Origin: Gordonibacter sp034932485
GTDB lineage: Bacteria > Actinomycetota > Coriobacteriia > Coriobacteriales > Eggerthellaceae
Reading direction: 5' to 3'
Assembly (NCBI GenBank): GCA_034932485.1
Contig: JAYFOQ010000003.1
Location: forward strand, 4,272-68,271
Length of the DNA stretch: 64,000 nt
How positions within the stretch are numbered: the first letter of the stretch is position 1; the number at the start of each line of letters is the position of its first letter. Shown one piece after another: positions 25,911 through 34,835 of the stretch. Position numbers and translations under genes: made by a program. The notes below the pieces were generated by a model. The model did not search any database and was not told the DNA's origin. It saw only the letters and a list, made by a program, of their open reading frames with translations.

Positions 25911-26097
25911 ATGGGCAAGTTGCGCGATGCCTTTGATGTCTTTTGGAGGCTTGTAACTTCGATGCGCGTCTGTCGTACTTATTGTGGCGGTCTCGTCACT
26001 GCGGCGTGCGATGTGCGCTACAATTGCTAGTTGTTGCGGTCTATTAGGGGACTGGCGCCAGTTGTTACGGCGCCCCTGCGAAGGAGACGGAATCAAG

Positions 26098-27399
26098 ATG
26101 AAGGTAACGCAGAAGAAGCTTGACGACGGGAAGATTTCGGTCGAAGCTGTCGCATCGACAGCCGAGGTGAGCACCGCGCTCAATAACGCTCAGATAATGT
26201 TTGCACAGCAGATGGGTTTGCAGCCCGAGCGCGATAAAACGGTGGCGCAGGTTTGCGAAGAACGTATGGGCATTAAAGATCTCGACTCGGTTGTCGAGGC
26301 TCAGGCTGTTGAGGCTCTCGTGCCATTTGCGATAGATAAGACTGGTATTATTCCAGCTTATCCACCCCAGCCAATGCCGAAGTCGCAGCTTAAACGCGGT
26401 CAAACCTTCCAATTTGGACTAGTGGTTGCACCTAAGCCCGATTATAAACTCGAATCCTACGAATCGGTTGAAATTACCGTACCAGAACTGGTTGTGGACG
26501 AAAAAGAGGTGGATAACCAGATTGCTCAACTGGCAGAGCGTTATGTTGAGTACGTAACTGATGAACCGCATGTGGTTGGCAAGGGCGATGTTTGCATGAT
26601 CTCGCTGGAGTCGTTTATGGACGGCAAGAAGGTGCCTGGTTTGACAATGGATGGCCGCACCTATGCAACTGGAGCGGGCCTTATGCCCGATGGTTTCGAC
26701 GAGAATATTATCGGCATGGATGTAGGCGAGACGAAGACGTTTACGTTCGAGGGTCCTGGTTTGGATGATGAGGGTAACGAGATTGTTGAGGTTATTGAAT
26801 GTACCGCAACGGTCAAAGAAATGCAGAAGAAGGTTATTCCGGTTATAGATGATGCTTGGGTAAAGAAGAACATGCCCATGTATGCCGATGCTGAGGCCCT
26901 GCGTAAAGCTATTTCCGACAGTATTAATCAGCAGCATATGGGTGAGTATGAGAACTACAAACGTAATTTAGCGGTAACAGAGCTGGCGAAGCGTTTTCAG
27001 GGTAAGATTGCCGACGAAGTGTACGAATCTATGTCTCGCAACCTTCTGAACAACCTGCGTGGTCAGGTGCAGCAGCAGGAAGGTATGACGTGGGAGCAGT
27101 TCGTTGAGCAGCAGGGCGGCGAGCAACAGTTCAATATGATGATGATGATGCAGACGCGTCAGATGCTTGTGCAGGGCTACGCACTCGATGCTCTGTTCAG
27201 TCATGAAGGACTCGTGGTGGGCGAAGAAGACATTATGGAAGCTTGCGCTTCTATGAATCCGCAAAATCCCAAGGGAGCCCGTCGTCAAATGGAAGAGTCG
27301 GGCCGCGGTTTTGCGTTGCGTGAGGCCGCTGAGCGTATTCGTGCAAACAAGTGGCTTTTGGAACACGCGAAGGTTACGGTTAAGGAGAGCACGCTGTAA
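26098..27399 (+). CDS. tig: Trigger factor-like chaperone/prolyl isomerase
   Basis: A 433-residue protein with trigger factor layout: an N-terminal ribosome-binding-like domain (MKVTQKKLDDGKISVEAVAS, about residues 1-120), an FKBP isomerase domain (about 165-250, with GKGDVCMISLES and GFDENIIGMDVGETKTF) and a helical C-terminal arm domain. The usual ribosome-contact signature GFRxGKxP is not seen in that form, so ribosome docking may differ. The start has AAGGAG upstream. A terminator closes the gene; clpP/clpX, which often follow tig, are absent and a GC-rich island begins at once. Confidence 0.85.
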   Translation: MKVTQKKLDDGKISVEAVASTAEVSTALNNAQIMFAQQMGLQPERDKTVAQVCEERMGIKDLDSVVEAQAVEALVPFAIDKTGIIPAYPPQPMPKSQLKRGQTFQFGLVVAPKPDYKLESYESVEITVPELVVDEKEVDNQIAQLAERYVEYVTDEPHVVGKGDVCMISLESFMDGKKVPGLTMDGRTYATGAGLMPDGFDENIIGMDVGETKTFTFEGPGLDDEGNEIVEVIECTATVKEMQKKVIPVIDDAWVKKNMPMYADAEALRKAISDSINQQHMGEYENYKRNLAVTELAKRFQGKIADEVYESMSRNLLNNLRGQVQQQEGMTWEQFVEQQGGEQQFNMMMMMQTRQMLVQGYALDALFSHEGLVVGEEDIMEACASMNPQNPKGARRQMEESGRGFALREAAERIRANKWLLEHAKVTVKESTL

Positions 27400-27432
27400 G
27401 CATCTGCTTGACTTGGTAAAAGATATGTTCTT

Positions 27433-27462
27433 AAAAGGAGCTGGCTTGCGTCAGCTCCTTTT
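27433..27462. terminator. Terminator after trigger factor
   Basis: AAAAGGAGCTG (27433-27443) and CAGCTCCTTTT (27452-27462) form a perfect 11-bp stem with A and T flanks, likely working for both the trigger factor gene and the convergent DUF2284 gene. Confidence 0.88.
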
Positions 27463-27466
27463 GTAA

Positions 27467-28033
27467 TCAGAGCAACAGGCAGCTGGTGTAGGAGATCGTG
27501 CCTTTGCCATGGTAGTACGGGATATGCGCCGCTTCGCACGTTGCCGACACGAGCAGTCCTGCGGCCTCCATGGATACCTGCGCGCGGTCGGGGAGGCGGC
27601 ACGGCTGGTCGGGGTAGCTGCACTGCGCACAGCAGGTGCATGCCCCGGCGCCAAGCGCGAGCGGAGAAGGGGCTGCTTGGCCCAGGAGCCCCTTCGCCTC
27701 TTCGACGAAACGGCCGAACCGCTGCTTATGGAGGCGTTCGGCCTCCTGCATGCCCTCGATGTCGAACTCGTCCTCGAGGGCGAAGACGGTCTGCACGATA
27801 ACGCAGGCGGCGAATGAACGGAGGGTGTCCGCGTAGTCTTCGAGGGTGCCGCAGGCGGGCGGGCAGGCCCAACTCTTGCCGTAGGAGCGGCAGTGGTCGG
27901 CGGCGCACATGGCCCGAACCTCGGGGTTGACCTCTAGGAGGCGGGCCGGCAGCGATCCCCAGCACTCGAACCCCTCGTCCTTCGCCGCACCGAACACGGC
28001 AGAGGTTGCGGCAGTCATTGCAGTTTCGTCCAT
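27467..28033 (-). CDS. DUF2284 putative metal-binding protein
   Basis: A 188-residue Cys-rich protein matching the DUF2284 pattern: CAADHCRSYGKSWACPP (about residues 39-55), CTCCAQC followed by PCRLP, and SMEAAGLLV. It probably binds an iron-sulfur cluster or other metal, but no activity is established. The ATG at 28033 has AAAGGG upstream. It is the first gene of the GC-rich segment and is convergent with trigger factor, only a few bases past its terminator. DUF2284 genes often lie near corrinoid or anaerobic metabolism genes, fitting the methyltransferase genes that diverge from it at 28257. Confidence 0.75.
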   Translation of the reverse strand: MDETAMTAATSAVFGAAKDEGFECWGSLPARLLEVNPEVRAMCAADHCRSYGKSWACPPACGTLEDYADTLRSFAACVIVQTVFALEDEFDIEGMQEAERLHKQRFGRFVEEAKGLLGQAAPSPLALGAGACTCCAQCSYPDQPCRLPDRAQVSMEAAGLLVSATCEAAHIPYYHGKGTISYTSCLLL

Positions 28034-28256
28034 GGTGCCCTTTCTTGCCGAAGCGGTATGCTCGCTCAGGGGATGGTAGCATTGCCGCCGGTCAATAAGC
28101 AGCAGCCGCGGCACCTTATTCCCAATATAAGCATTCTCGCCTCATGTCCTGACAAGGCCTTTCCCTTAGACTGGGGGCATGCAACGACCCTGCGGCGAAA
28201 TGGTCTCACCATTGCGGCAGAGTCGATAAGGATACGCATAGAGCGAAGGAGCGTCC

Positions 28257-29156
28257 ATGTCGAAGCAATCGCTGCTTGACTTTCTGACCTGCCGGACAAG
28301 CACCTACGAGAAGATCGACGAACTGTCGCTGACGGGAGGGGGAGGCGATTTCCAGATGCTGTTCTCGCCGGTGTGTGAGCGGCCTATCTTCCATACCGGC
28401 TACGACGTGTTCGGCGTCCACTGGACGCAGGCGAAGCCGACGTCGCATTATACGCCGGGGCAGGAGCCGGTCATCGAGGACATCGAGGATTGGCGCGAGC
28501 AGGTGCGCTTCCCCGTGGTGGACCGTTTCGACTGGGGGTACGTTGCCGAGCAGGCGAAGCACCTCGACCGTGAGAGCAAGGTGATAACCTGCACGCTGGC
28601 CATCGGCCCCTTCGAGCGGGCCAGCTCGCTCACCACCTTCGAGGACTGCCTGGTGAACGCCATCAGCGAGCCCGAGGACTTCGCCGACCTCATCGGTGCG
28701 GTGGTTGACTACAAGATAGACATCGTCCGCCACCTGCACCAGCACGCCCGCCCCGACTTCATCAACCTGCACGACGACTGGGGCACGTCCACCAGCACGT
28801 TCTTCAATCCCGAGCTCTGGCGCGAAACCATCAAGCCGCACACCTTGCGGCTGTACGACGCCATCCATGATCTGGGCATGCTCGTCGGCCAGCATTCGTG
28901 CGGCAGGATCGAGGCTATCGTGGGCGATATGGCGGAGATCGGCTGCAATGCGTGGGAGGCCCAGGAGAACTGCAACGACATCCCGCTGCTGCGCGAGCAG
29001 TACGGCGACAAGCTCTGCATTATCGCCCCTCCGCCGCCAAAGGGAGACGAACTGGGGGAGAACGAGAGCGAAGATGCCTCCGCCGCCCCCGATCCGGCGA
29101 CCATACCCATGAACTACCGGCCTTACGCGTGCGTGCCCGCCTTCCTGTACGCCTAG
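28257..29156 (+). CDS. Uroporphyrinogen decarboxylase-family methyltransferase (COG0407)
   Basis: A 299-residue UroD/MtaA-type barrel protein. The zinc-binding His-x-Cys is present (GQHSCG, His213 and Cys215); conserved family segments include YDVFGVHWT, HYTPGQ and HDDWGTSTSTFF. It shares its whole length with the protein at 34836-35714 and is likely the substrate-side methyltransferase that moves a methyl group to the corrinoid protein encoded next (29265). The start has AAGGAG upstream. GC content is far above the rest of the window, a sign of transfer. Substrate unknown; methoxylated aromatics are the natural guess in this group. Confidence 0.8.
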   Translation: MSKQSLLDFLTCRTSTYEKIDELSLTGGGGDFQMLFSPVCERPIFHTGYDVFGVHWTQAKPTSHYTPGQEPVIEDIEDWREQVRFPVVDRFDWGYVAEQAKHLDRESKVITCTLAIGPFERASSLTTFEDCLVNAISEPEDFADLIGAVVDYKIDIVRHLHQHARPDFINLHDDWGTSTSTFFNPELWRETIKPHTLRLYDAIHDLGMLVGQHSCGRIEAIVGDMAEIGCNAWEAQENCNDIPLLREQYGDKLCIIAPPPPKGDELGENESEDASAAPDPATIPMNYRPYACVPAFLYA

Positions 29157-29264
29157 CGGGAAGAGGCCGATCCAGGGGGCAGCCGCATGCCGGCACCCGA
29201 CAACAGAAGCAGTCGCGGCACGTTGCGTGGACGTGCCGCGTCCCCTCAAGGAAAGGACATCGCT

Positions 29265-29903
29265 ATGCCACTACTCGAAGATATCTCGTCAGCCGTACAG
29301 CGCGGCAAGAAGAAGGAAGTCGTGCCGCTGGTGCAGCAGGCGGTCGACGAAGGGGTCGAGCCGGTCGAGATATTGAACACGGGCCTGATCGACGCCATGT
29401 CCATCATCGGCGACAAGTTCAGCCGCAACGAAGTGTTCGTGCCCGAGATGCTCGTCGCAGCCCGCGCCATGGCTGCCGGCACGGCCATCCTCAAGCCGCT
29501 TCTGGCCGAGGAGGGCGCCAAGCCGCTGGGCAAGGCCGTTATCGGCACCGTGAAAGGCGACATGCACGACATCGGGAAGAACCTGGTGCGCATGATGCTG
29601 GAGGGCAAGGGCATCGAGGTGGACGACCTGGGCGTGGACGTGGCCCCCGAGACGTTCGTCGAGTACGTGCAGGCCCATCCCGACTGCCAGATCGTCTGCT
29701 GCTCCGCCCTGCTTACCACGACGATGCCCATGATAGGGGAAGTGGTGAAGGCGCTTGAGGAGGCGGGCGTGCGCGACCAGGTGAAGATCATGATCGGCGG
29801 CGCGCCGGTGACGCAGTCGTTCTGCGACGAGGTCAAGGCCGACTGCTACACGCCCGATGCCGGAACAGCTGCCGTTGCGGCGGCGCAGATACTCGCCGCG
29901 TAA
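29265..29903 (+). CDS. Corrinoid (cobalamin-binding) methyltransferase protein
   Basis: A 212-residue MtaC/MtbC-type protein that carries a methyl group on cobalt. Residues 1-90 are the helical cap domain, and GDMHDIG (99-104, His101 as lower cobalt ligand) opens the Rossmann-like B12 domain, with SALLTTTMP and IGGAPVT downstream. The start has AAGGAAAGG upstream. The corrinoid-to-acceptor methyltransferase gene follows nine bases later, and a reductive activator is encoded at 33096-34652, completing a typical four-part demethylase set. Confidence 0.92.
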   Translation: MPLLEDISSAVQRGKKKEVVPLVQQAVDEGVEPVEILNTGLIDAMSIIGDKFSRNEVFVPEMLVAARAMAAGTAILKPLLAEEGAKPLGKAVIGTVKGDMHDIGKNLVRMMLEGKGIEVDDLGVDVAPETFVEYVQAHPDCQIVCCSALLTTTMPMIGEVVKALEEAGVRDQVKIMIGGAPVTQSFCDEVKADCYTPDAGTAAVAAAQILAA

Positions 29904-29912
29904 GGAGACGCT

Positions 29913-30917
29913 ATGGATATGAGGCAATGGTTCGCCGACACGATTGCGGCCGACCGTAAAAAAGCCCTGCCGGTCCTCTCCTTCCCTGCCGTGCAGCTTA
30001 TGGGGATATCGGTCAAGGACCTTATCGAGTCGTCCGACTACCAGGCCGAGGCGATGACCCGCGTGGCCAAGCGCGTCGATTCGGCGGCATCCGTGTCGTT
30101 CATGGACCTCTCCGTCGAGGCCGAGGCCTTCGGCTCCCAGATCCGCGTGACCGACGACGAGGTGCCGACGGTGCTGGGCTCGCTTATCGACGAGGACACC
30201 GACCCCGATACTGTCGTCGTGCCCGAGGTGGGCGCCGGCCGCACGGGCCTGTACCTGGAGGCCGTGCGCACGTGCGCGCCCAAGATCGACGACCGTCCGG
30301 TGCTGGCGGGCGTCATCGGGCCGTTCTCGCTTGCCGGCAGGCTGATGGACGTGTCCGAGGTCATGGTGCTGTGCTACGAGGAGCCAGAGCTGGTGCACGC
30401 GGTGCTGGACAAGTGCGCCGGGTTCCTGGCTGCCTATGCCCAGGCCTTCAAGGATGCGGGTGCCGACGGCGTGGTCATGGCCGAGCCGCTGGCCGGCCTG
30501 CTCTCGCCCGACCTGTGCGGCGAGTTCTCGGCGCCCTACGTCAAGCGCATCGTCGATGCGGTGCAAAGCGACGAGTTCGCGGTGGTGTACCACAACTGCG
30601 GCGGCGGGGCCGTCTCCCAGATCGAGCAGATACTCCAGGCGGGCGCCATAGGCTACCACTTCGGCAACGCCATCGACATGGCCGACGTCATGCCGCATAT
30701 CCCCGCCGACGTGGTGGCCATGGGCAACGTCGACCCGGCAGGGCAGCTGCGCAACGGCACGCCCGAATCGGTGCGCGCGGTCACGCTCGAGTTGATGGAG
30801 AAGTGCGCGCGTTATCCGAACTTCGTTCCCTCGACCGGCTGCGATGTGCCGCCGCTGTCTCCCTGGGAGAACATCGACGCGTTCTTTGCCGCGGTCGAAG
30901 AGCACTACGCCCGATAA
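29913..30917 (+). CDS. MtaA/UroD-type methyltransferase (corrinoid:acceptor side)
   Basis: A 334-residue UroD-family methyltransferase with a complete zinc site: His227-x-Cys229 (VYHNCGGG) and Cys310 (STGCDVPP), as in MtaA/MtbA. Methanogen enzymes of this type methylate coenzyme M; in a bacterium the acceptor is more likely tetrahydrofolate or another thiol/pterin. It begins nine bases after the corrinoid protein and is followed by an intercistronic hairpin. Confidence 0.85.
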   Translation: MDMRQWFADTIAADRKKALPVLSFPAVQLMGISVKDLIESSDYQAEAMTRVAKRVDSAASVSFMDLSVEAEAFGSQIRVTDDEVPTVLGSLIDEDTDPDTVVVPEVGAGRTGLYLEAVRTCAPKIDDRPVLAGVIGPFSLAGRLMDVSEVMVLCYEEPELVHAVLDKCAGFLAAYAQAFKDAGADGVVMAEPLAGLLSPDLCGEFSAPYVKRIVDAVQSDEFAVVYHNCGGGAVSQIEQILQAGAIGYHFGNAIDMADVMPHIPADVVAMGNVDPAGQLRNGTPESVRAVTLELMEKCARYPNFVPSTGCDVPPLSPWENIDAFFAAVEEHYAR

Positions 30918-30939
30918 CGATCGGGCGCTTCGCAAACCG

Positions 30940-30966
30940 GAAGGCCCGCAGCGTATGCGGGCCTTC
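30940..30966 (+). terminator. Intercistronic hairpin
   Basis: GAAGGCCCGC (30940-30949) pairs with GCGGGCCTTC (30957-30966), a perfect 10-bp stem between the methyltransferase and flavoprotein genes. No T-run, so partial termination or mRNA processing is likelier than a full stop. Confidence 0.5.
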
Positions 30967-30984
30967 GTGTAGGAAGGGGCTGCC

Positions 30985-32973
30985 ATGCAGTACCAAACGC
31001 TGTTCGAGCCGGTGAGTATCGCGAACGTGAAGCTGCCCAACCGCTTTGCCCTGTGCGCCATGGGGCCGGTGGGGCTGGGCGACAAGGAAGGGGGCTTCAC
31101 GCAGCGCGGCATCGACTACTACGTGGAGCGGGCGAAGGGCGGCACGGGTCTCATCATCACCGGGGTGACCCACGCTGCAAACAACGTCGAAGTGCACGAG
31201 TACCCGTCAACGCCGTCGGCCACGGTCAACCCGGCCCATTTCGTGCGCACGGCGCGCGAGATGACCGAGCGCATCCATGCCTACGGGTCGAGCATCTTCC
31301 TGCAGCTGTCGGCCGGGTTCGGCCGCGTGTTCGCCGAAATGGCCGAGGGCGAGCCGCCCGTGTCCGCCTCGCCCATCCAGAGCCGCTGGATCGACGAGGA
31401 GTGCCGTCCGCTTACCGTGGACGAGATCGCCGACATCGTGCGCCAGTGCGGCGAGGCAGCGGGCATCGCCAAGGAGGCCGGGTTCGACGGCGTGCAGATC
31501 CATGCGGTGCATGAAGGGTACCTGCTGGACCAATTCGCCATCTCGTTCTTCAACCAGCGCGACGACGAGTACGGCGGGTCGCTCGAGAACCGCCTGCGGT
31601 TCGCCCGCGAAGTATGCGAGGAGATCAAGCGCGTCTGCGGCGACGACTACCCGGTAACGGTGCGCTATTCCCCCAAGAGCTTCATCAAGGACTGGCGCGT
31701 GGGCGCCTTGCCGGGCGAGTCGTTCGAGGAGAAGGGCCGCGACGTTGCCGAGGGGGTGGAGGCCGCACGGCTTCTGGAGCAGTACGGCTACGACGCGTTG
31801 GACGTGGACGTGGGCTGCTACGACGCCTGGTGGTGGAACCACCCGCCGATGTACCAGGAGAAGGGCCTGTACCGACCCTACGCCAAGCTGGTGGCCGAAG
31901 CGGTGGGCATCCCGGTTATCTGTGCGGGCCGCATGGACGACCCCGCCATGGCTGCGGCGGCGGTGGGCGATGGAACCTGCGATATCGTCGGGCTGGCACG
32001 GCCCCTGCTGGCCGACCCCGACTACGTGAACAAGCTGCGCGCCGACGACACGGCCGCCATTCGCCCGTGCCTGTCCTGCCACGAGGGGTGTCTAGGGCGT
32101 ATGATCCACTACAAGAACATCTCCTGTGCGGTGAACCCCGCCTGCGCGCGCGAGCGCTACGCCCGGCTCGTGCCGGCGCTTCGCCGCAAGAAGGTGGTCG
32201 TGGCCGGGGGAGGGCCTGCCGGCATGGAGGTTGCGCGCGTATGCGCCGAGCGGGGGCACGAGGTCGTGCTGTTCGAGGCGAAGGACCGCTTGGGCGGCAA
32301 CCTCGTTCCCGGAGGGGTGCCCTCCTTCAAGGAGGACGACCATGCGCTTGCGGCATGGTACGAAGAGCAGTTGAGGCGCCTCGGGGTCGAGGTGCGCCTG
32401 GGTGCGATTGCGACGGCCGAGCGGGTCGAGCACGAGGGGTGCGACCACCTGGTCGTTGCCACGGGGTCGCATCCTAAGACGTTTCCGTTGGGCGAGGCGT
32501 CGCAGGTCCATGTGGCCGAGGACGTGCTCATGGGCGTGTCCGATCCGGGAAGCGACGTTGCGGTCATCGGCGGCGGATTGGTGAGCTGCGAGCTTGCCTT
32601 GTGGCTGGCGCAGCAGGGGCGGCGCGTCTCCCTTGTGGAGGCGCTGGACGATATCCTGAAGCTCAACGGCCCGCTTTGCCCCAGCAACTTCGAAATGCTG
32701 CGGCTGCTGTTGGCATCGAGCGGCGTGCAGGTTATGACGAATGCCACGGCCAAGGCGTATGACGGAAAGCGCTTGCTGGTCGATACGCCCGAAGGGGAAC
32801 GTGCCCTGCCTGCTACGGGTGTGGTGGAATGCGTCGGCTACGCCTCGAACGACGCCTTGTACGAAGAGTGCCGCTATGGGGCTCCGGTCGTCCATAAGAT
32901 TGGCGACGCGCGAACCGTCGCCAACATCATGAACGCGGTCTGGGACGCCTACGAGCTGGGAAGCTCTCTGTAG
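30985..32973 (+). CDS. Old-yellow-enzyme/2,4-dienoyl-CoA reductase-type flavoprotein
   Basis: A 662-residue enzyme with an FMN barrel (about residues 1-355; HAVHEGYLLDQF and DEYGGSLENRLRF are classic), a [4Fe-4S] motif (CLSCHEGC plus a later Cys, about 361-390) and an FAD/NAD(P)H domain (VVVAGGGPAGMEVA near 395-410; VIGGGLVSCELA near 530). This is the layout of 2,4-dienoyl-CoA reductase, BaiCD and enoate reductases, which reduce activated C=C bonds. Its place inside the corrinoid island suggests reduction of the side chain of the same substrate, or electron supply. GC-rich like its neighbours. Confidence 0.88.
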   Translation: MQYQTLFEPVSIANVKLPNRFALCAMGPVGLGDKEGGFTQRGIDYYVERAKGGTGLIITGVTHAANNVEVHEYPSTPSATVNPAHFVRTAREMTERIHAYGSSIFLQLSAGFGRVFAEMAEGEPPVSASPIQSRWIDEECRPLTVDEIADIVRQCGEAAGIAKEAGFDGVQIHAVHEGYLLDQFAISFFNQRDDEYGGSLENRLRFAREVCEEIKRVCGDDYPVTVRYSPKSFIKDWRVGALPGESFEEKGRDVAEGVEAARLLEQYGYDALDVDVGCYDAWWWNHPPMYQEKGLYRPYAKLVAEAVGIPVICAGRMDDPAMAAAAVGDGTCDIVGLARPLLADPDYVNKLRADDTAAIRPCLSCHEGCLGRMIHYKNISCAVNPACARERYARLVPALRRKKVVVAGGGPAGMEVARVCAERGHEVVLFEAKDRLGGNLVPGGVPSFKEDDHALAAWYEEQLRRLGVEVRLGAIATAERVEHEGCDHLVVATGSHPKTFPLGEASQVHVAEDVLMGVSDPGSDVAVIGGGLVSCELALWLAQQGRRVSLVEALDDILKLNGPLCPSNFEMLRLLLASSGVQVMTNATAKAYDGKRLLVDTPEGERALPATGVVECVGYASNDALYEECRYGAPVVHKIGDARTVANIMNAVWDAYELGSSL

Positions 32974-33034
32974 GGACCGAATCGGGCGTGCCCGGGGGCT
33001 TCGGCCGGGGTGCGACGGACTTGCGGGCGGCTTT

Positions 33035-33070
33035 CGGGGGTGTGCGGGCGGTTGCGCTCGCACACCCCCG
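33035..33070. terminator. Terminator between convergent genes
   Basis: CGGGGGTGTGCG (33035-33046) and CGCACACCCCCG (33059-33070) form a perfect 12-bp stem between the flavoprotein gene and the convergent activator gene, followed by GTTTGCTGTT. Confidence 0.7.
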
Positions 33071-33095
33071 GTTTGCTGTTGTGGCGGGCACCGCG

Positions 33096-34652
33096 TCAGT
33101 CGTCGAACCCCATGGCGTCGAGGTAGTGATCGTTGAAGGCCCTGCTCGAGGAGAGCTCGACGTACCTGCAGGTGCGGGCGATGTGCTCGAGGGCGGCGCG
33201 CCCTTCGTCGAACAGCGCGGCAACGGCACCTTGGCCGGCTGCGTTTCCCCATTGGCGAACCCGGTTTTCCAGCGCGGGCGGGATAAGGCCGATCCGCGCG
33301 GCGCTTGCGGGGTTCAAGCGCATGCCGAACCCGCCTGCCAAGGCCAGCTCGCCCACGTCGTCGTAGACGGCTCCTTGCTCGTCGAGCATCGTCTCCACGC
33401 CTGCGCGCAAGGCGGCCTTGGCCAGCTGCACCTGCCGCACATCGTCTTGGGTTACGTAGACGTTTCGCTTTGCATCAAGGTAGCAGGCACTTTGGCCTTG
33501 CGCGGTTCCCAGAAGGCTTGAGAAGGGCCCTTCGACCTCGTCCGGCGAAGCCATGCGGCCGGTCTCGTCGACGAGGCCCGCTTCGAGCAGGCAGGCGACG
33601 GCATCCAGCAGGCCCGAGCCGCAGATGCCCAGGGCGGGCAGGCCGTCGATGGTGTCGATTTGCAGCGCCTGTCCTGCCAGGCGGACGGCGCATACGGCTC
33701 CCGGCAGGGCTGGCATGCCCAGCGCAATGCTGGCTCCTTCGAACGCCGGTCCCGCCGCAGTGGCGCAGCATATCATCCCGTCCCGGTTTCCGAGCGCCAT
33801 CTCCCCGTTGGTTCCGATGTCTATGAACAGCTGCAGCTGCTCCCGGTCGGCCATGCCTGCCGCATGAAGCCCTGCCGTGATATCGCCGCCTACGTAGCCT
33901 GCGATAGCGGGGGCGAAGTAGGCGCGCTTGCGGGCGGCTCCCGTTGGCGCATGAAGCTCGAGGGAGGTGCCGAACAGCGAAGCCGGCGTAAAGGGGGCCA
34001 CGCCGATAGGGCGCGGGTTCAGGCCGGCTGCGAAGTGCTCCATGACGGTGTTGCCGGCAAGGACCAGGCGCTCGATGCGCAGAGGGTCGACGGCTGCTTG
34101 CTGGCCGAGCGTGGCGACCAGCTGGTCGATCGCCGTGCGGAGCAGGTCGCTGAGGGCCGCCCTGCCGGAAGGACGTGCGGCTGCTTCGATGCGTGCGATA
34201 ACGTCGCTGCCGTAGGTTGCTTGCGGGTTCACCTTGCCGGCGGTGCCGAGCACCTGCCCCGTGGCGAGGTCGACCAGGTAGGCGGCCATCGTGGTCGTCC
34301 CTATATCGATGGCTGCGCCGAGCGGATGGGCTTCGTCAGGCGCTGCGGTTTCCGCTTTCGCGTCCGAGGAGGGGTTTGCCCCGCGTTCTTGGTGCGCCCC
34401 CTCGACGTGCAGGGCGCCGAGATCTTCGAGGATGATCTCCTGTCCGTCCTCGGCAGGGGTTTGGCAGGCCAGGCGGTGGCTTGTCCCGGTCCGGTCGCGC
34501 ACCAGCACCTGACAGCGCCCGCAGGTCCCGGTGCCGCCGCAGGGGGCGACCGCCGTTTCTCCTGCGGCTTTCAGCACGTCGATAAGCGATGCCCCGGAGG
34601 CCGCCTCGAAGGGCCTTGCAATTCCGTTTGGGGTGTGGATAACCAGCTGCAT
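33096..34652 (-). CDS. Reductive activator of corrinoid proteins (RACo-like)
   Basis: A 518-residue protein that uses ATP to re-reduce corrinoid cofactors oxidised to Co(II). A plant-type [2Fe-2S] domain comes first (Cys38, Cys44, Cys47, Cys63; PCGGTGTCGRC), then a linker, then the ASKHA ATPase-like region starting AIDIGTTTMAAYL (about residue 112), with IDIGTNGEMALG and GICGSGLLDAVA later. RACo proteins are usually about 600 residues, so this one is on the short side. It is encoded opposite the methyltransferase genes and diverges from the second UroD-type gene (34836). Confidence 0.88.
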   Translation of the reverse strand: MQLVIHTPNGIARPFEAASGASLIDVLKAAGETAVAPCGGTGTCGRCQVLVRDRTGTSHRLACQTPAEDGQEIILEDLGALHVEGAHQERGANPSSDAKAETAAPDEAHPLGAAIDIGTTTMAAYLVDLATGQVLGTAGKVNPQATYGSDVIARIEAAARPSGRAALSDLLRTAIDQLVATLGQQAAVDPLRIERLVLAGNTVMEHFAAGLNPRPIGVAPFTPASLFGTSLELHAPTGAARKRAYFAPAIAGYVGGDITAGLHAAGMADREQLQLFIDIGTNGEMALGNRDGMICCATAAGPAFEGASIALGMPALPGAVCAVRLAGQALQIDTIDGLPALGICGSGLLDAVACLLEAGLVDETGRMASPDEVEGPFSSLLGTAQGQSACYLDAKRNVYVTQDDVRQVQLAKAALRAGVETMLDEQGAVYDDVGELALAGGFGMRLNPASAARIGLIPPALENRVRQWGNAAGQGAVAALFDEGRAALEHIARTCRYVELSSSRAFNDHYLDAMGFDD

Positions 34653-34835
34653 GGATAGGCTCCTCGCCTCGGGTGTGTCTTTTATGATAGCGTACCCGGG
34701 ACGAGCCCTGGGTAAAGATAAGCATCCGCCTTTGCCCGTAAAGGGAAAATAAGGCGCAGCGCCTTATGACGCTTCACCTTGCCATCCGTACAATCGCAAG
34801 TACCTTATTCGTTCGCTACCGTTAAGGAGGCGTAC

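Larger units (their letters stand above)
25542..26097. other. Intergenic region before the trigger factor gene
   Basis: Besides the terminator (25583-25620), promoter (25762-25770) and candidate RNA (25801-25910) described separately, no gene was recognised. About 190 bases between the RNA element and the trigger factor start show no clear signal. Confidence 0.4.

Noticed and set aside
29289..31112. 607-codon open frame antisense to the corrinoid genes
   Set aside because: Long antisense frames are expected in very GC-rich DNA; the plus-strand genes carry clear family motifs.
32092..33252. 386-codon antisense frame
   Set aside because: Same GC-rich shadow effect over the flavoprotein gene.
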